Positions 52,102 to 64,000 of a stretch of DNA of 64,000 bases are shown here, one piece after another. The DNA is from Chrysomallon squamiferum (Eukaryota; Mollusca; Gastropoda; Neomphalida; Peltospiridae), in contig CM022670.1 in assembly GCA_012295275.1 (NCBI GenBank), positions 8,044,712 through 8,108,711 on the forward strand, written 5' to 3'. The notes under the pieces are model-generated. The model was not told where the DNA came from and did no database searches. It saw only the letters and a program-made list of their open reading frames with translations. Made by a program: the position numbers and the translations under genes. How positions within the stretch are numbered: position 1 is the stretch's first letter; each line of letters opens with the position of its first letter.

Positions 52102-55100
52102 CTATTTTGAAACATTAACTAATTAAAATTACTGATTCTGTATGGATCAAAACTACATAAGTCATCCAAGAGATTTTGAATACTATCCTACACCTATTAA
52201 AAGCTGTTAAACTGCAAATTCCGTTTCAGAAATTCATGTCAAATCTTGCCTAAATGTTTTCATTAATATTCCTGTATATGCAAACAGATATTAAACTTGC
52301 TGTTTATGGACAGAAGATTTACCTGGATGTTAATTACCACCTGTGTCCTGTTTCTGATTAGGTAACATTACAATAACAAAACTCTTTGTTCTGTACGCTG
52401 TTATGTAACAAGTCAGCACTATTCTAAGTATTTGGTCACTTGCTTTGTTAGCAATTTTGCGGCAACAGATAAAAATTATAAATGAAACCAAAATGTAGCA
52501 GTAATAATAATAAATCGAGTATACTTCTGATGGAAGGAAATGTGAATTTCCTCATATTTAGTTTCTCTTTATTACTGGTTACAAATATTTCCTAATAATA
52601 AAATATGTGAATAAAATTAGTAAAAACTGGTAGGAAAACAAACACCTGTATAAAATTATGCTAGTAAATAAAGTGTTTTTAGGTTAAAACTCACAAAGAT
52701 TTTCTGGTAATAAAAATTCTATAATTCTATTTCACTGATTGGTGTTAATATTTAGGAGTGTTGATATTCCATTTATGAAAACTGCCAACTACTATTATAA
52801 AATATTTTCTCTTTACTGAATTAAAATTAATTTAAAAAACACAACACATTTAACATATTTTACACCATTATGCCGTTTATTCTGTTTTAATAGGTCTAAT
52901 ATTTATTAACTGGAATAACATTTTGTAAATAAATAATTTTTTATTATTATTATTATTTTAAATCATCATCTATTCAAACTAATTTGTTCTTCTATAAAAT
53001 ACACCTTTTCAACAAATACCAGAACCAGATGTAATATGATTTTATTTTTTATCCTTTCTAGCAGTTAGGAAAAAGTGCTAAGAACAACTTTGATAAAATA
53101 CTGCATTTCAGTAATAGGTCTGATAGGTGAAAACCATGTGAACATCTGGTAGAAAGGATATAATTTAGCAGATAAGTATTTTAAGATATGCTGATTCCAA
53201 ATTTGAAAAGAAAGTAAGTGATACTAGATCAAAATTCAATTTATTTGGAGGACATGCAAATACTGTCAGTAACAAAACTTTTTAAAAATATATTTTTAAC
53301 ATACAATTACAGTCACACACTTTTTTTCAATATAATAATTATAATAATAATATTTTATTTATTGTTTTTTATTATTATTATTTTTTTTAATTAGATGATT
53401 TTTAATGAATTGTAATAATGTTATGTTACATTACACGTAATTAAGTCAGTTTCAAATGGTTTTCATATCCTTTTAACTTGAAATTTACAATGTCTGTTAT
53501 TCAGAAGAAAAAAACTCATACAGCATTTCTAAATGTATATTTTATACTTATATTTTGGCTGTATCAATGTGTAGAATTTTTCAGCAAAATTTATATCTAT
53601 TTTAAAATGTACTGAACAATGCACTGATTATGAAACATTTTTATGAGATCAGCAGTGCCCAATTATCCACATACAAATGAAAAATTTAGAATATGTATCC
53701 CATTAATTAATTTGAACAAAAAAAATGCATGGTCACTCACAACAGTGGAATAAATTACAAGAGATTATCAAAATTTTAGTGCACAAATGCTATTTATATA
53801 TAAATAATGAAAACAATTATATATATTTACTCATAATAAATTAACTTTCTGTTGAATCTATGTCAGTTTGTTATTTACTTTTATTTAGAAAATATTTTAG
53901 GAAACATTTTGATAAAATTAATAATCCAGTTGTTTATGTTTGATAGACAAAGGCAACATCTGGTAAAAACAAACATTTATCTACAAATGTCACTTTTATT
54001 AGCAGTTCTGGTGAGATCAAAGAACAAGGTGTTCAGATATCACCGCAATCAACTGAATGGTTTGAAGTTAAATCAGAAAGACTGAAATTTAGTGTAAAAA
54101 TTGAAATTTTGATGAAATTTTAGTGTAAAATTTGAAATTCTGGTTGTTGTTTTAGCATTATAACAGTATGGAGTGAATTCTTCATATTTTTATTTGTTTC
54201 TGTTGGGTTTTTTTTGTTTTATTTTATATGCTGTAGGTAGAAAACACTGTGCATTTGTGTCAGAAACTTTCTGGTCTGATATATAACTAAAGAGCTTATG
54301 CTAAAATTATATTTAGTTTTAGAATTGCTGCAACTGGAATATTTTTATCTGATAAATAATGTTGAAGAAGTAGCACTGCCATAATCATTTGCTTCTTGTC
54401 AAGTCTGAATTCAGCATATTTTATAACAGTGATATATAATATTACATTCATTCTGCCATTGGCTTACATGTGTGTGATTTGTGTGTGTATGTGTGTACAA
54501 ATTTATAACAAAAAGACGACACATCCTTCTGAAATGCATTATATACAAACAACCCATTTAACTGAAAATGTCAAAAAAGGGAACTACATTTATTCTCAAG
54601 TAATTTATTAATAAATTCAAATGATTTGTCACAGAAACAGGACAAAACTGAAACGCCTAAGCTCTCATTGTTTCAGTAACAACCTTCAGTAATGCACTGG
54701 TTTTATTAAATTTAGAACGGCATCTCCATCATTAACGTGCCAGTAACAAAATTTAAATGGAACAGAAATGTGTGTAATGATACTGAAATGATTTGAGGTT
54801 GAAAAAAAAAGAAAAAAAAAAGATTCTGTTGTAATAGTGTAATAGTGAACTAACACCATGCACAGCTTAACAACAAGCAAGTTTTAAGTATGTTACAGAA
54901 TAATAGCAGGACTTTAAACAAGGTAACTGAATGAAAGTGCATGTGTATGTGTGCATGTATTTATGTGTATATTTGAATGTATGTATGCTTGGGTATATAT
55001 GAGTATATCTGAAAATTTATATACGTGTACATGTTTATATATATATTAGTATACATGTGTGCTTGTGTATATGAGTGAATGTGTGTGTGTGCTCAGTTTA

Positions 55101-56454
55101 AGTAAAAAAAAAAAAAGGTTTTATCCTTAAAATATGCATTTACATAATCTTAATACAAAACATCCATGTATGCATATGTATGTGTTGTATACAGACACAC
55201 ACACAGACATATATACGTAATTATCTATGTAGGTATGTGTGCATACAATTTCTTGTTTTTGTAATATGAACAAATGTAACAGCACTATCCAGAGATATAT
55301 GGTTCCAGAAGCCCCAGCAGATGCACAGAAACCACAGATGCTCTGGACAGTTATATAAAATGATGTAATTTTACCTTATACATTTTCAAATCTTGAAATA
55401 CAACCTGCAGGTATAACAGCTAAAACCTACATAAATCATAATGACTACAGTATTTTAGTATACTATATTCCAACACAGCTTTGGCATAAGAATACATTAC
55501 TCTGTATAGTAAAAAATTATTTTCAAACTGCAGATAAGGTGGCCATATGCTAGGTTGATTTTCAATAAGTTAACAAATGTCAGATGTCTGGTGGTATAAA
55601 AATATATATTCATCAAGCATGGAGTTGAAGTATCTGCCAATTTATGCTAACCTAAAAATTGTTGGTTTTGTTTATTTTTTTTTTTATGGGTTTAATTTTT
55701 TTTTTTTTTTTTTTTCCAACCATTTTTAGACACTAACAATGCACATTAAATATGATTAAATCTGAGAGTTGCTCAGTTTTGTAAAGAAATTAATTCATTA
55801 AATATATCATCATATCATTTAGAAAGGGATATGTTTCAGACCAAGTAATGTGATAACATGTTCTTATGTAAAGCAGTGTATCCTTGGCCCATTACTTCAT
55901 AATGTACCCCCAGGGTTATTTACCAGCCCAGTCAGTGTCCCATGCTTGATGTATCAAATTTCTTTTATCTGTGGAAAAAGTTATAAAAGAACCCTAGGTA
56001 GTAATCGATAAGAGTAAACAAAATGGTGCAACTGGTTTCTTCTTTCATTTAATCACATGAGTGCTAAACAGATTGATAGACAGATAGACAGCCAGTTAGA
56101 TAGATAGAAAAAAGATGGATAGATAACCTGCAGTAGTATGTAAATTTAGACAGAAATAAACTTACTAATGAAAAATGTATTTTAAGTAACAGAAGATTAT
56201 TCATTATGATAAATAATACTTTAATTATTATACAAATTTACATATTCTTTTTAAGTAATAACAAAAGTGCATATCAAATAATGATTTTTAAAATTAGACT
56301 GACGGAATATAGGCCTATAAGCTAGTATTTTAAATAAGTATGCCAATAAAATGTGTTTAAAAAAAGTGAAGTTTAAATAACAGGATCCATTTGGGATCTT
56401 GAGTAACTGATTTAGTTTTAACTTCTATTCATAAACAGAACTTGGTGTATATAT

Positions 56455-56456
<2 letters not shown>

Positions 56457-56503
<47 letters not shown>
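56457..56503. repeat. (GT)n microsatellite, 47 bp
   Basis: About 23 GT units ending in GCACACAC, in intron 1. Confidence 0.96.
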
Positions 56504-56504
<1 letters not shown>

Positions 56505-58887
56505 ACACAGAAGAAACATCTTGGTAAACTTATGTATATAATGGAATTATGCATTATTATTAAGTAAAGATTAAATAATCTGATTAGGAACACCACAGTC
56601 AAAAAAATCAAGACAACAAAATGTACAAAATATACATGTATTTTTTTTAAACTTTTAAAAAGCAAAATAGAAAGTAAATATATAACAAAACAAAAACATT
56701 TACACACAGCTTTAAGTATCATTTATAACTACCGATTAAATAATTAGGAAAAAAAAGGTTAGGTCAGATAAAATGTTGATAAATGTTTATAAATACAGAT
56801 TAAATAAGATAATTTATAAATAAAATCAGCTAAGATATTCAGATAAGAGTGGAACATGAAGAAAAAACATTTATTAATAATTTGTAATTTTGTTAATAGA
56901 ATTATACTGATTAAACAGAAATTTGGGCAAGGTAAATATATCTGTATCATAAAATATTTGTAAAATGTTTCAACTATTTAAAAATAAATAGCAGTTATCC
57001 TCACATGAAATCAAAGTTACGAATTTTAGATAAAATATTATTTTAAACTCAACAGGAATTTATGAAATTATTTAATATATTCCACAGAAATTATTATAGA
57101 AATTAAGAAAAAATTTAATAAAATTGCACAGGCATTCAAGAAATAATTTAATGCATTATATGAACTTAATATATTTGTAAAACTTACTTTCATTATGTTA
57201 ATTAAATGTCAAGAAACACTGAATATTTTGTTGACATTTGTTAGCATAATTTTTTTATTTATATGTTTGCATTCTTTTAGATTTATGCAGGTTTCTGTTA
57301 GTTAAAAGAAGGTTTAATCAACATTTTGCAATTAACAACTGAAAAAAAAATAAAAATAAAAATAAATAAAAAATTATTATAAAGAAAGTGAAAAATACAA
57401 TGAAGTTGTTCTTGATGGACACAAAGTAAAGTCAGTGGTTTCCGATGCAGTGTGCAGAGGCAGGATGCACCATGCCAGGGTGTGATACATGGTCGTAGCC
57501 AATGTTTACACACTGATGAACAAACAGATAACATAGTTCCTGCATGGCAGCGTGCACGCTGTTAACTTACTGCTGAGGACTGCAGTCAGCAAATGTTTAA
57601 TAACATCGTCATCAACACTCCATTCAGTAACCGAAATTTAAAAATACACTCGATTTGTTTGAGTGTATCACTGTACTGCAATTTGACAGACTATGTCAAA
57701 AGATTCAAAAGGCAGACTATTATCTGTCATATCTTTTCTTCTTTATGTTTCGTATGTGTGAGTTCAGTTTAGTGACAATGTTTTTGAGTTATTGAACTTC
57801 CATTTAACTCGGGTTCATTTACGCATAAATAGACACACACATGCAATGCAACAAATATAATTTATTAATTATTGTTATATTAAATACATTTGCAAAAACA
57901 GAAATGATATTGGGACAGATGAGAGATTATGTTGTGTTCTTTTTCTCTGCTTCTGTTTCTGAAACCACTGTTAATTATATGTTATAAATGTCATAATCAA
58001 ATCAATAAACATCTTATTAACAAATGTTTTTTTGACAGTTAAATTAGTGTTTAAGACACTTTTTAATATTAACAATCAGATATAAAAGTCTTCTTGTATA
58101 ATATGAAAGATGATACCTACAGCTGCTATTTTAAAGTCTACTTTTATCAATTAATGAATAATACATTTTTGCTTTCAGAAACAGTAAAATTGATAATTTA
58201 ACGTTTGTAATTATTTTTCTTTTTTTTCCTTCATTTTAAACCTGCAGTCAGTATTTGTTATATGATTTAAAAAAAAAAAATTTAAATCTTATTTGACATA
58301 TGCATATCAACAATACATAGCCTTTTAACTTCAGATTACCAAAGAAAAAACATCGACAGCCTTTATAACAAAATATTTTAAAGACATCTACACCAGTAAT
58401 ATTCAATGTCATTAAAACTGCTTCCTGAATATCAAAGAGATGGGACCAGTAAAAGCTACAGCAACTGTTCCAGGTGATTAGACACAAGTTACAAATTAAT
58501 CTGGTGGTATCAGTGTGGAACTGAAGTCTAATAAAATAACACATTACTACAGGTGTGTACATTAACCGTGACAAGTGTGGGTCCACATCGGGCTACAGAT
58601 CTGATTAACTGGAGCCTTGGCTAGCTGCAGGGAAAGATAATTTTCTCTGTACAGCAGAAGCAGTCATCCTGAACAAATGTTAAGATGGACCAGTGTGTGA
58701 ATCAAAGAAAAGAAAGATATGTGACTGGGTTAATGACAGTCTTCCTGCATCATATTAACAATATCCACCATACATCTATGTAATAAACTGAAACCAGCCA
58801 AGTCATACCTCTCACAGATAAGAGGTTATTTTACAGTGTTATCTGTTAGTTTGTTATGATCAGAATACTTTAACATTTAGGCTGGTG

Positions 58888-58891
<4 letters not shown>

Positions 58892-58921
<30 letters not shown>
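58892..58921. repeat. A-run, about 30 bases
   Basis: Pure A homopolymer in intron 1, with no recognisable retroposon upstream. Confidence 0.95.
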
Positions 58922-58924
<3 letters not shown>

Positions 58925-59164
58925 AAAAAAGGAAAGGATTTTTAAAGAACAATGTTTAAAAATTATCTGACACATTTGTAATGAAAGAAAATTGTTTGTG
59001 ATAATAACATTGTCAGTCACTCATTTCAAATTTGCTTATGTTCAGTGAAGGTTCAAGCATGTGTTTATTACTTACATTCCAAGGATTTGCATTGTTGAAA
59101 TGTTTTGTGCTGAATTTTAGTTAGAAACAAGTCAGGATGATGTAGCTTAAAATACATTTTAAAT

Positions 59165-59250
59165 ATAGCTGTGGATAAAAACAGGACCAGGATTCTGATC
59201 CAAAAAGTTCCAGTTTATAGGTTAACCACTGCGGTAATATGACTGAAATA
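59165..59250 (-). mobile_element. possible tRNA-derived SINE relic
   Basis: The minus strand reads CCGCAGTGGTTAACCTATAAACTGG, similar to a tRNA D-arm with anticodon arm, followed by GGATCAGAATCCTGGTCC in the position of the T-arm. The B box is degenerate and there is no acceptor stem, so it is not called as a tRNA gene. Confidence 0.35.
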
Positions 59251-60043
59251 ACATCTTCAAGGCTAACAAGTAAAGCACACTGACATTAACAATGTTATTT
59301 ACAACTGTGTATTCCAATGCTGTGATTGTCTAATTATGGAAATGTGCAAAACTAGTGTGTATTAGGCTATTAGAGTTAATGTGAATGAACATAGGAAATA
59401 AAATAAGTGTCATAAATAACACTATTCTGTAACTGCCATTTTATTTCCTACTGTATTTTGGTGAGGTGTCTTTTTTGTTTGCTTTTTTTTTTTTTTGTAT
59501 TGGAGGGTTTTAATTTAGAAGATTTTTTTCTTTCTTTTTGTCATTTAAGAAGAAAAAATATTTTCAAATTATATATATTACATAATCATTTAAGTATTCA
59601 GTGAAATGTTAATGCCATTAAGAACTTGTGAATGTCTGTCTGTAACACACTATTGTCAATAAACAACTTAGTCCAAATTCCCCTGCTTAACAACGTCTTG
59701 ACTATGCAGCCTATTCAGTTACAAACATCTGCGTTTTTCAATTCATTCAGTAGCCAGCCAAGTGCGAAAATCACTTTTGCACAACAATGAGGGAAGAAAT
59801 GTAGCTATTTAACTCATACTATATTCAAATTTTCAAAATGTCTGTTTTTTCAAATACAACTGTTCTTTAAAATTTATATTCATATGCACCTTTATTCTTT
59901 ACCTGAATGTGTAAAAAAAAAAAATAAAAGTTTCTCTGGAAAATACAATGTATCAAAGTTTGTAAATATCCTTACTTTAACATATTTAATATTTCATTGT
60001 CACATTATTCTATGATATTAGATATAAACATATACATATATAC

Positions 60044-60048
<5 letters not shown>

Positions 60049-60116
<68 letters not shown>
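60049..60116. repeat. (GA)n microsatellite, 68 bp
   Basis: 34 pure GA units in intron 1. On the transcript strand this is a long (TC)n pyrimidine tract. Confidence 0.97.
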
Positions 60117-60120
<4 letters not shown>

Positions 60121-61198
60121 GTAATAACTATATATTTATATTTTCAATGGAATATTCCATGCAAGTACAGAGATATATATTTACAATACTGATTTAAATT
60201 AGTTCGTTACATTTAATGAATTAAATCAGTTTAAAAGATGTTACATAACATTTTATTGCTGATTTTTTCTTCGTGAGAAAATGTCCCATTTATGATAAAT
60301 AAATGGATGCTTAATGAATCCCTGAAGCATTTTTTTATTAATAGTTTTGATGTGCTATTATATATTTTATGTACAATAATATGAGAAAGTAAAGCTCCAT
60401 ATGTTACTCTTAGTCGGTTAGCAGCAAGTGATGTTTTATCTATGCCTTCTCACAGAAAGAGAACACACTGCACACTCAGATAACTTTTGTGTGCTGTGAT
60501 AAAAACTATTTCTCTCATGCAAGCTTTTTGTTCTTATTTAACTAAAATAGTAATTTAATTTAATGCTTCATTTTTGGGGGTGTTTTTTTGTCCCCACCCC
60601 TTCAGATTGCACTGTATAACTCAGCAGGTTTTTTATGGGTAGGAAATTGAACAAACCTGGTATTCTTGGATTCTCAGTCTGTTGTTATTTTTTAATAAGA
60701 TTCCACTTACCAGTTTTGATGACATCCCATTATTTGTAAATCTAATTTGTAAATCCAGTGTGAATACTTTCAAAATCTAAATTTAAATTTTAATATCTCT
60801 GAATTTTATATATATTGTAGAAAACATTTTCAACTACAATTTCTTGCATCATCTGATGCAAGAAATACTTTATATGGTTCAACAAGAATGACCTTAATAA
60901 ATATTATTCTGCCTAAAAGTAATATTTGCAAGACTGCTTCTTCATTTTTATAACTATTACAGTGAAAACAATTTGTATACCATTACAGTGATACCATATA
61001 GATTATTTCATTTCCAAGGTATAGCAACTGTATTTTAATTATAGTGGCACAGATTCACTGAATGAAAGGAAATTATACATATCTATTATCAAGTTATATA
61101 CTGTAACAGATAGCGTTATATTGTTATTGTATTCATAACAAACCCAATAAATTATCCAATTTGACATCCATACAAAATACTATTCTGTAGAATTACTG

Positions 61199-61276
61199 TC
61201 ACACACACACACGATGAAAACAGAGAAAAAAGTTAACACACACACACACCCTCACATATATACATATATATACATA

Positions 61277-61312
<36 letters not shown>

Positions 61313-61335
61313 CACACACACACACACACACATAT
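61199..61335. repeat. CA/TA dinucleotide cluster
   Basis: Short CA runs, ACATATAT repeats, a TA run (about 61281-61308) and a final CA run, in intron 1. Confidence 0.92.
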
Positions 61336-62113
61336 ATACATATATTAGATTCATACTGATGCAAATTAACTAAGCTGACACACAATAAAATATTTCAAAT
61401 ATGTTTAATCCATTAAAGGTTTAGGCACATGTGTATGTGGACATTCTATTCACAACCCAAATGTCATTGTAATACATTCATCATGTTACTGCTACTGTGT
61501 TAGTTGATATATTAAAAAGAAAAACGAAGCAGCTATCTTACACATTTCACTTAACCTCTGTTTAGAAACCTGTACTAACAAATAAAGAAATGTACCAGAC
61601 ACAGTGTGGCCTGCCACTACACATACAAATATGAATGGTATGTTGCAAGAAGTCAAAATTTAGTCATTTTGTAAAAATAATCGAGAGTTATGCTTGAGAT
61701 GTTCGACAGATACTTGTATATGTGTTTATATATTTACATGTAAATAAATATAGGTATATGTTAAAATATGAAAAAAGTGTATGGTGTATGAGTAACTTTT
61801 CTTTTACATATGTGTTTATGTCTTTTTATGTAAGCACAAATGCATAGGGCTTATCCCACTGAACAGTATATGAAATATGTATATCCTGTTTTGCAGTAGA
61901 TTTATACAAACTTTTGGTCTAACATTCTGATTTACTCATATGTCTACTGTATTAATATTAGTGAAAACTGAACAAGATAAAACCGTATTGTGCATTTTGT
62001 GAATAGCAATATTATCCAATAAACTTGAATATATTATTAGACTAAAGTGAATAAGAGAAAAAACACTGGATCCTATAATATATTGGATCAGGTCAATACT
62101 TATAGTAGAACTT

Positions 62114-62116
<3 letters not shown>

Positions 62117-62174
<58 letters not shown>

Positions 62175-62182
62175 ACAAATAA
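62117..62182. repeat. (AAAT)n microsatellite
   Basis: About 16 AAAT units with one change near the end, in intron 1. Confidence 0.95.
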
Positions 62183-62783
62183 AATGGAAAATGTAAAAAA
62201 TAAATTAGATATTTAATTATTGCAAAATAAGATACAAAAAACTCCATCTACTTTAGTGACTACTAAGTTTTAAAATATATTACATTAAGTATAGGGTTTA
62301 TGTAACATTTCTTTCACATAACAAGTAAATAGTCAAACAAAGCCTCTGAATCAGTATCATTATTTCCCAATGTGTTTCTGAGTTAACCAAATGTAAAATT
62401 AATACATTAAAAGCAAGTTTCGTATGACCTTGACCTTAACTGTAAAGCTGTGTACCTCCTAATGTTTATGAATATTGTGTTATCCTGCTGTTCAAGTAGA
62501 GAGAGAATCACTGAAATAATTCATTACATACACTACTACAGTTTTAAAGGGTATAATTATGCTATAGATTTAAAATCCTGAAACGATTAACACAGCTGTC
62601 TGTTTTTCAACTAATAATGCACTTAGTGTGCAAAATCTTTTAAATATATATTTTGTATATATTAGTATAGGTATGTTCTTGTGCATGTGTGTGTGTGTGT
62701 GTGTTTGAAGAACAATTTGGTCATGATTAAATCCACCAAAATTAATGTTGTAAATGTTATTCATTTTCTAAACTATTTATACA

Positions 62784-62814
<31 letters not shown>

Positions 62815-63662
62815 TATTAAGCTTTAACTTATGGTCTCTTATTATAAATGTACATAAATGTATACTGCTGTCACTAGTTCAGGAAAGTATAGAAATAATG
62901 AAATTCTGTTTAAATTTACATAGTCATAAATGGGATAAATATTCAATGGATTATTTTGTTTTTTGTTGTTGGGTGGGGGTTTGTGGGGTGTTTTTTTTTG
63001 ACATAGTGAACATTTATATGCACTACTTTATTATTTTATCTACAAGTATCTGTTTTCTATGTTTTATTTATTATTATTATTTTTATTATTTAATACTGTC
63101 ATTAGTTATCACCATTTAAGTGTGTCTAAAAGTATTTTATTATGAAATAAAATATACATTTTGTCTTTTCATATTGATATTTAACTCCCATGAAAATAAA
63201 CAATTTGATACTGGGTATTAATGCACAAACATAACTGATTTTTGTATAGATTAAGTTACACATGATTAGACAACTTTGAAAAAAATCATAATCATTGAAA
63301 TAAATATCACTCCATTAATTTGCAAACTGGCCATTGACTGTATGCATCATTTTATCATTTACTCATAATTATGTGAAGAATTAATTTAATTAATACATTT
63401 TTATTAGAATGTTCTGCTTTCTTGTTTTAATATTTTTTTTTCATTCTTATTCTTAATTATTAATCATGTTATTTTACAAAATTAATTATACATTAAACAG
63501 TTAAATCCTGATTCTCTATCTTAAATTGGACCAAAATGTTAAACATTTACATTAAAACTAACATATGATTTGTGTCATGTCAACTTTCGAGTGACATGTC
63601 CCATGTTTTCTTGATTTTTGTTATTTATTTTTTCTGTAAAGTTATTAACATGTGGTTCTCAC

Positions 63663-63679
63663 CTTGGTAGGTCGGACAT
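63663..63679 (-). CDS. AFF4-like: AFF exon 1, coding part: start codon and first five residues
   Basis: Reads ATG TCC GAC CTA CCA AG followed by donor GTGAGA (MSDLP plus two bases). The ATG has a purine at -3 and is preceded in frame by TGA eleven codons upstream, with no other in-frame ATG between. The two left-over bases AG join the first base T of exon 2 to make Ser, giving MSDLPSDTLNLK, which resembles the short acidic start of AFF proteins before the basic segment. Too short for similarity to prove it alone. The donor, phase match, upstream stop and position 5' of exon 2 together support it. Confidence 0.68.
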
Positions 63680-64000
63680 TTCCCCGGCTGTTATTCTGAA
63701 GACGTAGGTATTTCAAGTAAAGCCAGGTTGGGTGTTTAGTGAACACAACAGTTCCACAAGCTGTGCAAAATTCAACGCTCACAGTCAACAGACTGACGAG
63801 ACAAGTTGCCCAGAATTAGGCTACATGTTGAAATCTGGAGGTTGAAACCTTTAGTCCTGTGGAATGTAATTATTAATATTTTACAACAGAAACAACACTG
63901 ACTTTGATGGTAAATCCATCACAATGTCTTCAACACTGGCTGTATAACACAACATGTCAAATAAACAACATGTTTCCTATTACAATCAAAGTTCGCCATT
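63680..64000 (-). other. presumed 5' leader or upstream region of the AFF gene
   Basis: This stretch has no reading frame of interest and is less AT-rich than the introns for its first 150 bases. The non-coding part of exon 1 must lie here, but neither a transcription start nor its 5' boundary can be fixed. One possible acceptor (ATTCCACAG on the minus strand, ending near 63865) would make exon 1 an internal exon of about 200 nt with a further upstream leader exon outside the window. The only ATG within about 150 bases upstream of the start codon is followed at once by TAG (63826 to 63821). No TATA box or CpG island is evident. Confidence 0.4.

Larger units (their letters stand above)
46471..63662 (-). 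other. AFF intron 1: 17 kb
   Basis: The largest intron, as is common for the first intron of a regulatory gene. It holds a perfect 66-bp tandem duplication (50465-50603), a decayed array (50690-51220), a tRNA-like SINE relic near 59.2 kb and many microsatellites. Less AT-rich patches at 47060-47280, 57400-57600 and 58550-58720 have no open frame of interest and no family resemblance I can name; they could be old repeats or regulatory DNA. Confidence 0.7.

Noticed and set aside
58248-58586. 112-codon minus-strand open frame in intron 1
   Set aside because: Cys/Phe/Ile-rich with a poly-Phe end from an A-run; no homology recognised and no splice link to AFF exons. Could only be revived by transcript evidence.

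Overview
The window is AT-rich, intron-dominated animal DNA packed with microsatellites, homopolymer runs and decayed minisatellites. Decayed tRNA-derived SINEs at 32.4-32.9 kb and 38.5 kb resemble a family I know from gastropod genomes (tail GCATATAAAAGATCCCTTGC on the minus strand). The window is therefore most likely from a mollusc, probably a gastropod; this is inference from the repeats and the gene, not a database result.

One gene can be supported. It lies on the minus strand and is an AF4/FMR2-family gene (vertebrate AFF1-AFF4, Drosophila lilliputian), encoding the scaffold of the super elongation complex. I assembled it from ten exons between 63679 and 6828, most of them tiny (17-123 nt) with one 753-nt exon. 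Reading phases match at every junction if one disputed 7-nt microexon near 41.1 kb is accepted. The product visible here is about the first 409 residues. It covers the N-terminal segment matching the P-TEFb-binding region of AFF4 (exons 1-4), a Ser/Pro/Lys-rich linker (exon 4), the segment matching the ELL-binding and proline-rich motifs (end of exon 4 to exon 6), and the acidic serine motif DLVISSDDSE (exon 9). The coding sequence continues off the left edge; the acidic transactivation region, the AF9/ENL-binding hinge and the C-terminal homology domain are not in the window.

Layout from right to left, following transcription: 63.7-64.0 kb, start codon and presumed 5' leader; 46.5-63.7 kb, intron 1 (17 kb); 46.3-46.5 kb, exon 2; 41.1 kb, disputed exon 3; 39.0-39.7 kb, large exon 4; 30.0 kb, exon 5; 26.6 kb, exon 6; 25.3 kb, exon 7; 19.1 kb, exon 8; 9.0 kb, exon 9; 6.8 kb, exon 10; 1-6.8 kb, start of intron 10. 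The introns hold several degenerate tandem arrays, including two with roughly 26-bp units, one perfect 66-bp duplication and SINE relics.

The most interesting points are the unresolved exon 2/exon 4 junction (microexon or alternative exon in the P-TEFb-binding segment), a competing splice donor at exon 8 that would introduce a stop, and a minimal ATG-TAG upstream reading frame in the leader. I found no second gene, no functional RNA gene, no intact transposon and no novel multi-gene system.
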